Shown here one piece after another: positions 1 through 10,196 of a DNA stretch of 64,000 bases. How positions within the stretch are numbered: the stretch's first letter is position 1; every line of letters begins with the position of its first letter. Made by a program: the position numbers and the translations under genes. The notes under the pieces are model-generated. The model made no database searches and was not told where the DNA came from. It saw nothing but the letters and a program-made list of their open reading frames with translations. Origin of the DNA: Cysteiniphilum sp. JM-1 (GTDB lineage: Bacteria > Pseudomonadota > Gammaproteobacteria > Francisellales > Francisellaceae); NCBI RefSeq assembly GCF_008711525.1, contig NZ_VXKS01000006.1, positions 62,001 to 126,000 of the forward strand, read 5' to 3'.

Positions 1-531
1 AAGTTATCAGATCAACGCATTGCTTTAAACCAAGCAGATGCATGGCATTTTTTATTTGAAAAGATACAGAATAACAGCTTTTCGCTCGATCAATCATTTG
101 TATGTCAGCTGCATTTTGAAGCTGCAAAAGAAGAAGCACTTGCTTGGGGGGCTTTTAGGACAGGGCAAGTCACTATTTCAGGGACTGACTATATGCCGCC
201 TAAAGCGGATGCTTTAGCAGATTTATGGCAGCAAATTATTTTTGATTATCACGATTCTGAAGGGTTGATGTTATATCAACAAGCGGTTGGTTTATTTCTA
301 GATATGGCGCGTATTCAGTTTTTTTATGATGTTAATAAACGCATGGGGCGCTTTATGATGAATGGCATTTTGCTTGATCGTGGCTATCCGGCGATTAATC
401 TACCCGTCAAGCGTCAACTTGAGTTTAATACACTGATGCTTGATTTTTATCAAACAAGTGATAAAACAGCGATGACTGAGTTTATGCTATCGTGCTTGGA
501 TAGCAAATTAATTGAAATAATGAGTGAATAG
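1..531 (+). CDS. Fic-domain protein, 5' end cut by window edge
   Basis: The reading frame is open from base 1, so the gene begins before the window. The visible 176 residues carry a Fic-type core: the stretch FFYDVNKRMGRF lines up with the Fic motif HPFxxGNGRxxR. Fic proteins usually transfer AMP or another phosphate-containing group to target hydroxyls through the motif histidine. Here that position is Gln and the first motif Gly is Val, while Asn, Arg and the final Arg remain. The protein is therefore either inactive as a transferase or has a different chemistry. The next gene, a HAD phosphatase, starts 26 bases after the stop. The Fic fold is likely; the activity is doubtful. Confidence 0.7.
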   Translation, partial: KLSDQRIALNQADAWHFLFEKIQNNSFSLDQSFVCQLHFEAAKEEALAWGAFRTGQVTISGTDYMPPKADALADLWQQIIFDYHDSEGLMLYQQAVGLFLDMARIQFFYDVNKRMGRFMMNGILLDRGYPAINLPVKRQLEFNTLMLDFYQTSDKTAMTEFMLSCLDSKLIEIMSE

Positions 532-557
532 ACAAGCAAGTAAGTAAGGCAAATATC

Positions 558-1220
558 ATGTGTAAGTACAATAATGTGATTTTTGACTTTGATTCAACGC
601 TGATCCGTTTTGAATCACTAGAGGTGATCATGGCTGAGTTGCTTCAAGGGGATCAGTCTAAAATACAGCAAATTGAAACCTTAACGAATGCCGGCATGAA
701 TGGTGAGATAAGTTTTCGTGCTAGTTTGGAGGCGCGTTTACAAGTAGCAAAACCAACAAAGGCAGCATTAGATGCATTTGTTGCGCAGTATTGCCCTGAC
801 GCATTAACGGTTGGTATCAAGGAATTAATTGAGCAATTGCATCAACGTAATGTCAAAGTGTGGATTATTAGTGGTGGTTTTAGTGAACTTATTCTGCCTT
901 TTGCTGAGTATCTGGATATTCCAGCATCACGCGTTTTTGCGGTGAATTTACACTGGGATGAAAACGGATACTTTGATGGCTTAAATAATAACAATGGTTT
1001 TTGTGATTCAAAAGTCACTGGTGCTACAAAAATCCAAGATCAGCTAGTTGGTGAAACCGTAATTGTTGGCGATGGTTTTACCGACTATGAGCTTTATAGT
1101 GCTGGGATTGCGAATGAGTTTATTGCCTATATTGAACATGTTCAGCGAGATAAAGTCTTATCTGTTGCTAAGCTTTGTGCAAAAAATATTGATGAGCTTA
1201 GTACGCTGATTGGCAATTAG
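558..1220 (+). CDS. HAD-family phosphatase, phosphoserine phosphatase-like
   Basis: This is a 220-residue haloacid dehalogenase (HAD) hydrolase of the SerB-like IB subclass. Visible motifs are DFDST near residues 10-14 (nucleophile and acid/base Asp), ISGGF in motif II, a downstream Lys, and GDGFTDYE as motif IV. Motif IV differs from the usual SerB form GDGANDL, so the substrate could be phosphoserine or another small phosphomonoester. It is cytoplasmic, with no signal peptide. The start ATG is the first in frame after the upstream Fic gene. The family is clear; the exact substrate is not. Confidence 0.8.
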   Translation: MCKYNNVIFDFDSTLIRFESLEVIMAELLQGDQSKIQQIETLTNAGMNGEISFRASLEARLQVAKPTKAALDAFVAQYCPDALTVGIKELIEQLHQRNVKVWIISGGFSELILPFAEYLDIPASRVFAVNLHWDENGYFDGLNNNNGFCDSKVTGATKIQDQLVGETVIVGDGFTDYELYSAGIANEFIAYIEHVQRDKVLSVAKLCAKNIDELSTLIGN

Positions 1221-1232
1221 AGTGGCGCTGAT

Positions 1233-1394
1233 TTAGTAGTGAAAACGGCATTGGGCGATGAGTAAATTGTTACCTTCAACTTTATAGACAAGTCTATGCG
1301 TCAAATCAATTCTTCGAGAGTACCAACCTTGTAGATTATGCTTTAGCGGTTCAGGTTTGCCTAAATTCAATTCGCGAATATAACAAGCTGGATT
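1233..1394 (-). pseudogene. yoeB: YoeB-type toxin, 3' remnant
   Basis: Read on the minus strand, this stretch encodes the C-terminal half of a YoeB mRNA interferase: LGKPEPLKHNL, then SRRID, HRLVYKV and the terminal CRFHY before a TAA stop at 1235-1233. The typical YoeB C-terminus has the same order, including the catalytic Arg and His. Upstream the frame closes at a stop (1397-1395) with no start codon, and no YefM antitoxin is visible. It is a decayed toxin gene, probably left by loss of a yefM-yoeB module. It is only about 53 codons long. Confidence 0.8.
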
Positions 1395-1465
1395 TTAAAT
1401 GACAACATTCGTATCAACGTGCTACCATGTGCACAATCTATGTCAGAGAAAATTCTTTTTAAATA

Positions 1466-1999
1466 ATGAGTATTATAACGATTAAATCTTTAATTACCGC
1501 TGTTCCTGATTTTCCAAAGCCGGGTATTTTATTTCGTGATATCACGCCATTATTGGCAGACGCTGATGGCTTAACGCAAACAGCAAGTCTTATGGCAGAA
1601 CGGATCAAAGAAAAGGGCTTAAAACCCACAATTATCGCAGGACCTGAGAGTCGTGGGTTTATCTTTGGTGTGGCGGTAGCAAAGCACTTATCAATTGGTT
1701 TTGTGCCAATTCGTAAGCCTGGTAAGTTGCCACGCGCGGTACATGCCTGTGAATACGAGTTAGAGTATGGTACTGATAGATTAGAAGTGCATCAGGATGC
1801 TTTTTCTAACAATGATCAAGTGTTGTTAGTGGATGATTTATTAGCAACAGGCGGTACAGCAAGTGCTTGTGTTGAATTGGTTAGAAAAGCTGGAGCTACC
1901 GTGCTAGGTTCGTTATTTGTGATTGAGCTTAATGGGCTCAATGGACGCGATAAAATGCCAAAAGACATCTTTATTGACTCATTAGTTCAATATGACTGA
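1466..1999 (+). CDS. apt: adenine phosphoribosyltransferase
   Basis: Apt salvages adenine by joining it to PRPP to give AMP and pyrophosphate. The protein has 177 residues, the usual length. It shows the N-terminal FPKPGILFRDITPLL signature of Apt and the PRPP-binding loop LLVDDLLATGGTA around residues 119-131. It is cytoplasmic. The stop codon overlaps the start of mutY by 8 bases, so the two are translationally coupled and probably co-transcribed. Confidence 0.96.
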   Translation: MSIITIKSLITAVPDFPKPGILFRDITPLLADADGLTQTASLMAERIKEKGLKPTIIAGPESRGFIFGVAVAKHLSIGFVPIRKPGKLPRAVHACEYELEYGTDRLEVHQDAFSNNDQVLLVDDLLATGGTASACVELVRKAGATVLGSLFVIELNGLNGRDKMPKDIFIDSLVQYD

Positions 2000-3002
2000 G
2001 ATTAAACTTCATTTTGATGTTTCACAGTATCATCAATTGTTACTGACATGGTTTAATCAACATGGGCGTCATGACTTACCATGGCAGGGTGATTTTAACC
2101 CTTATTATGTGTGGTTGTCTGAGATTATGTTGCAGCAGACACAAGTTAAAACGGTTACTCCATACTTTCTCAAGTTTATCGATCGATTTCCGCATATCAG
2201 TGATCTAGCGCAAGCAAATCAAGATGAAGTAATGCAGTATTGGGCAGGGTTGGGGTATTACGCACGTGCTAGAAACTTGCACAAAGCAGCGCAAGTCATT
2301 TATCAGAAATATAATGGTGTAATGCCTAATAATGTTGATGATTTATTAGCATTACCCGGCATTGGTCGATCAACCGCACATGCGATCTTATCAATTGCGT
2401 TTAAGCAAGAAACACCGATTATGGATGGTAATGTTAAGCGTGTATTTGCACGTGTTTTTGCGATTGATGAAGTGTTATCAGGTGCTGCTGCTGAGAAAAA
2501 ACTATGGCAATTAGCGCATAAGCTTATGCCAAAAGACAAGACGCAAAATTATACACAAGCACAAATGGATTTGGGGGCGACAATCTGTACACGAACCAAG
2601 CCAAAGTGTGATCTTTGTCCGTTACAGGGTGTTTGTTTGAGTTTTGCCAATAATCAGGTGAAACAATATCCACGGAAAAAAGGAAAAAGGGTGAAGCCAG
2701 TTCAATCAGCAGTGTTTCATCTTTATCAATATCAAGATGAGCTGCTACTTATCAAAAAACCGAATAAAGGTATTTGGGGTGGATTGTATGTTCTACCTGA
2801 AGTTGCATTACATATTGGTGAATATAGTCATATGCTATGTGAAGAACAAAAGCATATATTCACCCACTTTGAGCTTTATTATGATATTAAAGTGTATCAA
2901 TTAACTCAGAAAGCAATGATTAATGATGCTTATTGGGTTAATAAGGATAATATAAAGAAATATGCATTGCCTGCGCCATTGGCAAAGCATTTGATTTGCT
3001 AA
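1992..3002 (+). CDS. mutY: adenine DNA glycosylase MutY
   Basis: MutY removes adenine mispaired with 8-oxoguanine in base excision repair. The 336-residue protein has the catalytic Glu in SEIMLQQT (about residue 44), a helix-hairpin-helix LPGIGRSTA followed by the catalytic Asp in MDGNVKRV, and an iron-sulfur cluster motif C-x6-C-x2-C-x5-C near residues 199-215. The C-terminal part is the NUDIX-like domain that senses 8-oxoguanine. The start overlaps the end of apt. A dispersed palindromic repeat follows the gene. Confidence 0.96.
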   Translation: MTEIKLHFDVSQYHQLLLTWFNQHGRHDLPWQGDFNPYYVWLSEIMLQQTQVKTVTPYFLKFIDRFPHISDLAQANQDEVMQYWAGLGYYARARNLHKAAQVIYQKYNGVMPNNVDDLLALPGIGRSTAHAILSIAFKQETPIMDGNVKRVFARVFAIDEVLSGAAAEKKLWQLAHKLMPKDKTQNYTQAQMDLGATICTRTKPKCDLCPLQGVCLSFANNQVKQYPRKKGKRVKPVQSAVFHLYQYQDELLLIKKPNKGIWGGLYVLPEVALHIGEYSHMLCEEQKHIFTHFELYYDIKVYQLTQKAMINDAYWVNKDNIKKYALPAPLAKHLIC

Positions 3003-3017
3003 AACGATGATTTTAAA

Positions 3018-3130
3018 ACACCCCGTCAGCCTATGGCTGCCACCCCTCTTGCAAAGAGGGGAATTAGGCAATGGTCATTTTATATTCCCCTCTTTGCAAG
3101 AGGGGTGCCAAGTTTACGAGGCGGGGTGTT
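3018..3130. repeat. dispersed palindromic repeat, family B, copy 1
   Basis: This element of about 113 bases is bounded by inverted ends AACACCCCG and CGGGGTGTT and contains the complementary arms CCCCTCTTTGCAAGAGGGG and its partner. An almost identical copy lies at 57867-57983, with matching flanks (an AT-rich left flank and GAAATAGAAAAA on the right). It sits in the convergent gap between mutY and adk, where the hairpin may also end transcription. Confidence 0.9.
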
Positions 3131-3168
3131 GAAATAGAAAAAAGTGCGTAATTGGATGAATTGTGACG

Positions 3169-4123
<955 letters not shown>

Positions 4124-4390
4124 ATGTTAAGCACCGAGCAAAAACAATCGATCGTTTCTGAATATCAACGTTCAGAAGGCGACACAGGCTCACCAGAAGT
4201 ACAAGTTGCACTATTGACAGCTCGCATTACCGGGTTGCAAGGGCATTTTGAATCACACAAACAAGACTTCCACTCAAGACGTGGTTTGTTGCGTTTAGTA
4301 AGTCAACGTCGTAAGCTTCTTGACTATTTGAAAAGCAAAGATATCGAGCGCTACCGCGCATTGATCGAGCGTTTAGGTTTACGTAGATAA
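4124..4390 (+). CDS. rpsO: 30S ribosomal protein S15
   Basis: S15 is a primary binder of 16S rRNA in the platform of the small subunit. The 88-residue protein has the standard length and signatures [34 protein letters not shown] and the C-terminal [13 protein letters not shown]. It is followed 47 bases later by pnp, the same order as in many proteobacteria, where rpsO-pnp is co-transcribed. S15 commonly represses its own translation through a leader structure; I did not confirm one here. Confidence 0.98.
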   Translation: MLSTEQKQSIVSEYQRSEGDTGSPEVQVALLTARITGLQGHFESHKQDFHSRRGLLRLVSQRRKLLDYLKSKDIERYRALIERLGLRR

Positions 4391-4437
4391 GATCAAAGAT
4401 ACGACACACCGCAAAACAATGATAATAAGGTACACAC

Positions 4438-6513
4438 GTGAAAATATTTAAAGAAGTCTTTAAGTTAGGACAACATCAAGTAACATTGGAAACAGGATCA
4501 ATGGCGCGTCAAGCGGCAGGTTCGGTTTTAGTTACTATGGGCGATACCGTTGTATTGGTAACAACCGCAGCGCAAAAAGAGGCTAAAGAAGGTATAGATT
4601 TCTTCCCATTGACAGTCAACTACCAAGAAAAAGCATACGCAGCAGGTAAGATTCCAGGCGGATTCCCGCGTCGTGAAGGGCGACCAAGTGAAAACGAGAC
4701 CTTAACAGCTCGTTTGATTGACCGTCCACTGCGTCCATTGTTTCCTGAAGGCTTTTATAATGAAGTTCAAGTTGTGGCAACCGTGTTATCATATGATCCT
4801 GAGGTGCCACCGGATATTCCAGCGCTGATCGGTGCTTCGGCTTCGTTGGTATTATCTGGGGTGCCATTTGAGGGTCCTGTTGCTGGTGTGCGTGTCGGCT
4901 TTATTGATGGGCAATATGTTTTAAACCCATCATTTGCCAAACTAGATATTTCAGAGTTGGATTTAGTCGTTGCCGGTACGAAAGATGCTGTGTTGATGGT
5001 TGAATCAGAAGCAAAAAGCTTGCCAGAAGAGGTGATGCTTGGCGCTGTTTTATATGGTCACAAAGAAATGCAAGTGATCATTGAAGCGATTAATCACTTA
5101 GCAAAATATGCTGCTAAACCGCGTTGGGATTTTGTACCAAAAGCGGAAAACAAAGCATTAAAAGAGCAAATTAAGTCACGTTTTTATAGTGAGATTAAAG
5201 CAGTTTATCAAGAAACTGAGAAACAAAAGCGTGTTGAGGCAATCAACCAATTACGTAAAACAGTGGTTGAAGCTATTGTTGCTGATGAAACTGAGTTAGA
5301 AGAAGTTTCTGTAGAAGAGATTAAAACAATTTTCCACGACATTGAAAAAGAAGTCGTTCGTAAAAATATTTTAAGTGGCTTGCCACGTATTGATGGTCGC
5401 GATACACGTACAGTACGCCCAATTAATGTGCGCACAGGTGTACTACCTAAAGCACATGGCTCAGCGTTGTTCACGCGTGGTGAAACACAAGCTTTAGTGG
5501 TGACAACTTTAGGTAATGATCGCGATGCACAGTTGGTTGAAACTTTAGGTGGCGATAAGAAGAACCGCTACATGTTACATTATAATTTCCCGCCATACTC
5601 AGTTGGTGAAACGGGAATGATTGGCACACCTAAGCGTCGTGAGATTGGTCATGCTAATCTTGCTAAGCGTGCAACACAAGCAGTATTCCCTAATGAAGAT
5701 GCTTATCCTTATGTTATTCGTGTGGTATCTGAGATTACGGAATCAAACGGCTCAAGTTCAATGGCAACCGTTTGTGGTTCATCACTATCAATGATGGATG
5801 CCGGAGTGCCATTAGCCGCTCCTGTTGCAGGTATTGCAATGGGGCTGATTAAAGATGGTGATAAATATGCGGTGTTGTCAGATATCTTAGGTGATGAGGA
5901 TCACTTGGGTGATATGGACTTTAAAGTCGCAGGTACGCGCTATGGTGTGACAGCTTTGCAGATGGATATCAAGATCAAAGGTATCACACGTGAGATCATG
6001 CATGCAGCGCTTGAGCAAGCCCGCGAAGGTCGTTTGCATATTTTGGGCATTATGAATGAAGTGATTTCTGAGTATAAAACAGAAACTTCTGATAATGCGC
6101 CCCAAGTTGAAGTTATTACAATCGATCCAAGCAAAATCCGTGATGTGATTGGTAAGGGTGGTGCGACGGTTAAAGGTATTACTGAGAAAACCGGTGCGTC
6201 CATTGACACATCAGATAATGGTGATGTCAAGATTTTTGCCAAGAGCCGTGATGCATTAAATGCTGCGATTGAAGAGGTGTTAGCAATAACAGCCAGTGCT
6301 GAAGTGGGTCAAACTTATAGCGGTAAAGTCGTTAAAGTCTTGGATTTTGGCGCGTTTATTAATATTCTGCCGGGTAAAGATGGCTTATTGCCATTTGCTG
6401 AGCTTGAAAGTATTGGCGTTAATCCCAATACGATGGCAGAAGGCAAAAGCATGAATGTTATGGTGCAAAATATTGATCGCATGGGCAAAATCAAACTTGT
6501 ACCAGTTCAATAG
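4438..6513 (+). CDS. pnp: polynucleotide phosphorylase
   Basis: PNPase degrades RNA from the 3' end using phosphate and is a core part of the RNA degradosome. The 691-residue protein has two RNase PH-like domains, with [12 protein letters not shown] early and the active-site segment around residues 380-490 ([21 protein letters not shown] region). A KH domain with GKGG lies near residue 571 and an S1 domain starts near residue 620. Start codon is GTG at 4438, preceded by a purine-rich AATAAGG. It lies downstream of rpsO in the same direction. Confidence 0.98.
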   Translation: MKIFKEVFKLGQHQVTLETGSMARQAAGSVLVTMGDTVVLVTTAAQKEAKEGIDFFPLTVNYQEKAYAAGKIPGGFPRREGRPSENETLTARLIDRPLRPLFPEGFYNEVQVVATVLSYDPEVPPDIPALIGASASLVLSGVPFEGPVAGVRVGFIDGQYVLNPSFAKLDISELDLVVAGTKDAVLMVESEAKSLPEEVMLGAVLYGHKEMQVIIEAINHLAKYAAKPRWDFVPKAENKALKEQIKSRFYSEIKAVYQETEKQKRVEAINQLRKTVVEAIVADETELEEVSVEEIKTIFHDIEKEVVRKNILSGLPRIDGRDTRTVRPINVRTGVLPKAHGSALFTRGETQALVVTTLGNDRDAQLVETLGGDKKNRYMLHYNFPPYSVGETGMIGTPKRREIGHANLAKRATQAVFPNEDAYPYVIRVVSEITESNGSSSMATVCGSSLSMMDAGVPLAAPVAGIAMGLIKDGDKYAVLSDILGDEDHLGDMDFKVAGTRYGVTALQMDIKIKGITREIMHAALEQAREGRLHILGIMNEVISEYKTETSDNAPQVEVITIDPSKIRDVIGKGGATVKGITEKTGASIDTSDNGDVKIFAKSRDALNAAIEEVLAITASAEVGQTYSGKVVKVLDFGAFINILPGKDGLLPFAELESIGVNPNTMAEGKSMNVMVQNIDRMGKIKLVPVQ

Positions 6514-6619
6514 CTAGTAATAATAGAAAATGAGTTGCATTTCCCATTATCTCCTACTGTGGGGTAGCTTGCGTAGTGTCAGCTGAATGGTGAGGGATGA
6601 TTGAAATTTAACTTGCATT

Positions 6620-6688
6620 CCCCCTATTACCTCTCCCCTTGCGGGAGAGGTCGTGCAGCTTAGGCTGCACGGGTGAGGGGGTAATTTA
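6620..6688. repeat. palindromic repeat, family C, copy 1
   Basis: This hairpin-rich element contains CCTCTCCCCTTGCGGGAGAGG followed by GTGCAGCTTAGGCTGCAC and is closed by outer arms CCCCCTATTACC and GGTGAGGGGGTAAT. A second copy occurs at 7135-7194, so the two bracket erpA. It follows the pnp stop codon and could end or stabilise the rpsO-pnp transcript. Confidence 0.85.
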
Positions 6689-6744
6689 AACGCAACTTAA
6701 TTTTTATTAGTAACAGGTAAAATAAGGGAGCAAAAGAAAGAAAA

Positions 6745-7089
6745 ATGAGCGTCCAACAGGCACAACCGCTTAATTTTACTGATGCAGCTGCTTTGAAAGT
6801 AAAAGAGCTGATCTCAGAAGAAGACAACAATGATTTGAAACTACGCGTATATATCACCGGTGGTGGTTGTTCGGGTTTTCAATATGGCTTTACCTTTGAT
6901 GAAGAACAAAAAGAAGATGATATGATCTTTGAAAATCATGGTGTTTATTTATTGGTAGATGCGATGAGTTTCCAGTATCTTGTCGGTGCTGATATCGACT
7001 ATAAAGAAGATGTTGAAGGTGCCCATTTTATTATTCGTAACCCAAATGCTAAAACCACCTGTGGTTGTGGCTCTTCTTTTTCTGTTTAA
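6745..7089 (+). CDS. erpA: iron-sulfur cluster insertion protein ErpA
   Basis: ErpA is an A-type carrier that delivers Fe-S clusters to apoproteins such as IspG. The 114-residue protein has the three cluster ligands Cys42 (GGGCSGFQ), Cys106 and Cys108 (TCGCGSSF), the same positions as the Escherichia coli protein. The wording [20 protein letters not shown] favours ErpA over IscA or SufA. The gene is monocistronic and bracketed by two copies of a palindromic repeat. It has a purine-rich site (AAGAAAGAAAA) just before the ATG. Confidence 0.95.
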   Translation: MSVQQAQPLNFTDAAALKVKELISEEDNNDLKLRVYITGGGCSGFQYGFTFDEEQKEDDMIFENHGVYLLVDAMSFQYLVGADIDYKEDVEGAHFIIRNPNAKTTCGCGSSFSV

Positions 7090-7134
7090 ATTTCTTTGCC
7101 TTAATATTCTTCAATAAACAAGTTGCACCATTTG

Positions 7135-7194
7135 TCACCTCTCCCCTTGCGGGAGAGGTCGTGTAGCTTGGGCTGCACGGGTGAGGGGTGATTT
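7135..7194. repeat. palindromic repeat, family C, copy 2
   Basis: Second copy of the CCTCTCCCCTTGCGGGAGAGG element seen at 6620-6688, with the same second arm GGCTGCACGGGTGAGGGG. It lies downstream of erpA and can form a strong hairpin in the transcript. Confidence 0.85.
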
Positions 7195-7210
7195 TACTAG
7201 CTATTTTAAA

Positions 7211-7240
7211 TGTAGGGCGTATACAATACGCCCCTACGGT
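7211..7240. repeat. short palindromic repeat, family D, copy 1
   Basis: TGTAGGGCGTATACAATACGCCCCTAC forms a near-perfect hairpin. Related GCGTATTG-TACGCCC hairpins occur at 34578-34599 and 34628-34650. Confidence 0.7.
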
Positions 7241-7264
7241 TTATTTGATCAGGGAGTTTAATAG

Positions 7265-7762
7265 GTGGCTGATATTTGTATTAGATTGCTTACATCTGCT
7301 GATTGGCAATTATGGAAAACAATACGCTTACAAGCGCTAAAAGATTCCCCTCATAGCTTTGGTTCATCTTATGAGGAGGCCTTGCTTTGTAATGATCAAT
7401 ATTTCAAAGAGATGCTTGAGGAAAATGATATTTTTGCAGCTTTTGATGGTAATGAGATTATTGGTTGCGTTGGTTTTTCAGCTTTGAAAAATGCCAAAAC
7501 CGCGCATCGAGGGATGATTTGGGGTATGTATACATCCTTAGCTGCTCGTGGTAAGGGTGTTGCTAAGCAATTGATGCATCAAGTGATCAAGCATGCCGCT
7601 GATTATGTGACGCAACTACATTTACATTGCGTGACTGAAAATACTGTGGCATTGGCGTTATACCAGCAGTTTGATTTTGAGACTTATGGTACAGAACTAA
7701 AATCAATAAAAGTGCACAATCAGTTCTATGATCAATATTTAATGGTGTTAGAATTAGCATAA
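7265..7762 (+). CDS. GNAT-family N-acetyltransferase
   Basis: This 165-residue protein is a single GNAT domain that should transfer an acetyl group from acetyl-CoA to an amine. The acetyl-CoA loop is ARGKGVAKQLM (about residues 96-106), after a beta strand WGMYTSLAARG. The C-terminal part HLHCVTENTVALALYQQFDFETYG is the usual closing half of the fold. The start is GTG at 7265, supported by AGGGAG about nine bases upstream. It lies just ahead of gshB. The substrate cannot be told from sequence. Confidence 0.85.
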   Translation: MADICIRLLTSADWQLWKTIRLQALKDSPHSFGSSYEEALLCNDQYFKEMLEENDIFAAFDGNEIIGCVGFSALKNAKTAHRGMIWGMYTSLAARGKGVAKQLMHQVIKHAADYVTQLHLHCVTENTVALALYQQFDFETYGTELKSIKVHNQFYDQYLMVLELA

Positions 7763-7789
7763 GTTTATCGTGTTGACTTAAGGAAACCT

Positions 7790-8746
7790 ATGAAAGTCGC
7801 CTTTATTATTGACCCATTACACACTTTTAATATCAAAAAAGATACCGCTTATATGATGATGCTATCAGTTGCTAAGAAAGACTGGCAGCAGTACGTCTTT
7901 GAGCTTGAGGATATTTTTGTTGAAGAGGGTGTTGCTTATGGTGAGGGTTATGAGCTAACACTTACTCCGAGTAAAGAGCATAACAAATGGTATCATCTAA
8001 ACCCAATGGACAAAGTGAAGCTAGGTGATTTCGATGTGATCTTTATGCGTAAAGACCCACCGTTTAATATGGAATTCGTCTATGCAACGTATATTTTGGA
8101 GTTGGCTGAAAAGCAGGGTGCATTGATTATTAATAAGCCGCAAACCTTAAGGGATGCCAATGAGAAGTTTTCAATTACGCGTTATCCTGATTTAGCACCA
8201 AAAACAATGGTGAGTCGTTCATTTAAACATATTAAGCGTTTTATTGATGATTATCAGGATGTGGTGGTCAAGCCGCTTGATGGCATGGGCGGTGAGTCAA
8301 TTTTTCGTATTCAACCAAATGATCCCAATAAAAATGTCATTCTAGAGACAATCACAAAATATGAGTCACAATTTATTATGGTACAGCAATATCAACCCGC
8401 GATTAAAGATGGTGACAAACGTATCTTAATCGTAGATGGTGAGCCATTGGAGTATCTGGTAGCACGTATTCCAAGTGGTGATGATAGTCGTGGCAATTTA
8501 GCGCGCGGCGCATCAACGGTGGTAAGAAAGCTTACGGCTGAAGAGTATGAGATAGCCAGTATTGTTGGCAGGGATCTTAAACAAAGTGGCGTGTTATTTG
8601 CTGGCATTGATGTTATTGGTGATTGTTTGACTGAGATTAATATAACCAGTCCTACGATGACACAACAAATTTTTAATGAAAGTGGTGTCAATGCAACAGA
8701 TATACTAATGGATGTCGTTGAAGATCGAGTAATGAATCGAAAGTAA
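7790..8746 (+). CDS. gshB: glutathione synthetase
   Basis: GshB joins gamma-glutamylcysteine and glycine with ATP to make glutathione. The 318-residue protein matches the usual size and has an N-terminal FIIDPL segment, the ATP-grasp core VVVKPLDGMGGESIFR around residues 160-175, GDKRILIVDGEP and the C-terminal GIDVIGDCLTEINITSPT metal-binding region. It is cytoplasmic. It follows the GNAT gene by 27 bases and precedes hemL by 29, so a shared transcript is possible. The window also encodes a glutaredoxin that would use glutathione. Confidence 0.97.
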   Translation: MKVAFIIDPLHTFNIKKDTAYMMMLSVAKKDWQQYVFELEDIFVEEGVAYGEGYELTLTPSKEHNKWYHLNPMDKVKLGDFDVIFMRKDPPFNMEFVYATYILELAEKQGALIINKPQTLRDANEKFSITRYPDLAPKTMVSRSFKHIKRFIDDYQDVVVKPLDGMGGESIFRIQPNDPNKNVILETITKYESQFIMVQQYQPAIKDGDKRILIVDGEPLEYLVARIPSGDDSRGNLARGASTVVRKLTAEEYEIASIVGRDLKQSGVLFAGIDVIGDCLTEINITSPTMTQQIFNESGVNATDILMDVVEDRVMNRK

Positions 8747-8775
8747 ATAAGAAGAAATAGATAGGAATAAGTAAG

Positions 8776-10092
8776 ATGACAAAATCAGAAAGTCTGTTTA
8801 ATAGAGCAAAGCAATATATTCCAGGCGGTGTTAACTCGCCAGTGCGCGCGTTCAAAGGTGTCGGTGGCACACCTAAGTTTATTGCCAAGGCAAAGGGTGC
8901 TTATGTTTATGATGTCGATGCGAATAAATATGTTGATTATGTTGGCTCTTGGGGACCAATGATCTTGGGACACGCTGATGATGATGTGATCAAGGCGGTG
9001 CAGGATCAAGCAATACTTGGTTTAAGTTATGGTGCGCCATGCGAGCTTGAGGTAAAACTTGCCAAGAAGATTTGTGATTTGATTGATAGCATTGATATGG
9101 TGCGGTTTGTTAGCTCAGGAACTGAGGCAACGATGAGTGCTGTGCGTTTGGCACGAGGCTACACTAAGCGCGATAAGGTGATTAAATTTGCTGGATGTTA
9201 TCATGGTCATGCTGATCAGTTTTTAGTAGCGGCAGGATCAGGCGCATTAACGCTTGGCGTGCCAAACTCACCAGGTGTGCCAAAAGATACGGTCAAAGAT
9301 ACACTGACAGCGTCATTTAATGATTTAGAGAGTGTTGCTAATTTATTTAAAACCTATCCCGAGCAAATTGCTTGTATTATTTTAGAACCGATCGCTGGCA
9401 ATATGAACTTGATTGAACCAACCAAAGCATTTTTGCAAGGCTTGCGTCAACTATGTGATGAGCATGGGGCTTTATTGATTTTTGATGAAGTGATGACAGG
9501 TTTTCGTGTTGGTCTAGCGGGTGCGCAAGGCTTATATCAGATCACCCCTGATTTAACAACATTTGGTAAAGTCATTGGTGGCGGCATGCCCGTGGGTGCC
9601 TTTGGTGGCAAGAAGGAAATTATGGAGCTTATCGCACCTGTAGGTGGCGTTTATCAAGCAGGTACATTATCAGGCAATCCAGTGGCAATGATCGCGGGAT
9701 TAGTCACGTTAGATAAAATCTCACAACAGGGATTCTATGAGGTATTAATAACCAAAACACAAAAACTTGTTGAGGGGCTAAATCATGCTGCTCAAGCACA
9801 AGGCTTTCCATTTTTAGCGAAATCTTTGGGTAGTATGTTTGGGGTGTTTTTCACTGAGGCACAAGATATTCTAAGTTTTGATGATGTTAAGGCTTGCGAT
9901 TTAGCGCGCTTTAATCGTTTTTTCCATTTTATGCTTGAGCATGGTGTTTATTTCGCGCCATCCGCATTTGAAGCAGGTTTTATGTCAATTGCGCATAGTG
10001 ATCAAGATATTGATAAAACGATAGCCTTGTTTGCTGAGTTTTTGCAAAAAGAAGAGGTAACTGAGCAAAAGTGTGTAACTTCAGTTAAGTAG
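8776..10092 (+). CDS. hemL: glutamate-1-semialdehyde 2,1-aminomutase
   Basis: HemL converts glutamate-1-semialdehyde to 5-aminolevulinate, the second step of the C5 route to heme. The 438-residue PLP enzyme has the start [24 protein letters not shown], the [10 protein letters not shown] cofactor loop, FDEVMTGFR and the catalytic lysine in [18 protein letters not shown]. It is slightly longer than usual at the C-terminus, where a Glu- and Lys-rich tail is added. An AGGAATAAGT element precedes the ATG. It converges on secB across a perfect 11-base-stem hairpin. Confidence 0.97.
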   Translation: MTKSESLFNRAKQYIPGGVNSPVRAFKGVGGTPKFIAKAKGAYVYDVDANKYVDYVGSWGPMILGHADDDVIKAVQDQAILGLSYGAPCELEVKLAKKICDLIDSIDMVRFVSSGTEATMSAVRLARGYTKRDKVIKFAGCYHGHADQFLVAAGSGALTLGVPNSPGVPKDTVKDTLTASFNDLESVANLFKTYPEQIACIILEPIAGNMNLIEPTKAFLQGLRQLCDEHGALLIFDEVMTGFRVGLAGAQGLYQITPDLTTFGKVIGGGMPVGAFGGKKEIMELIAPVGGVYQAGTLSGNPVAMIAGLVTLDKISQQGFYEVLITKTQKLVEGLNHAAQAQGFPFLAKSLGSMFGVFFTEAQDILSFDDVKACDLARFNRFFHFMLEHGVYFAPSAFEAGFMSIAHSDQDIDKTIALFAEFLQKEEVTEQKCVTSVK

Positions 10093-10145
10093 GTATGAGT
10101 TGTTTTTCGGATTCTTGAGTCAATCCTGATAGGAAGTAATGATCG

Positions 10146-10172
10146 CCATATTCGGGCTTGACCCGAATATGG
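10146..10172. terminator. perfect hairpin between hemL and secB
   Basis: CCATATTCGGG and CCCGAATATGG form a perfect 11-base stem around a five-base loop CTTGA. It sits between convergent hemL and secB and could act as a bidirectional terminator, although neither side has a strong run of T. The sequence resembles a common dispersed type of palindrome, so it may be a repeat element used as a terminator. Confidence 0.6.
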
Positions 10173-10196
10173 ATATTAAAAATATTGCTGAGACAG

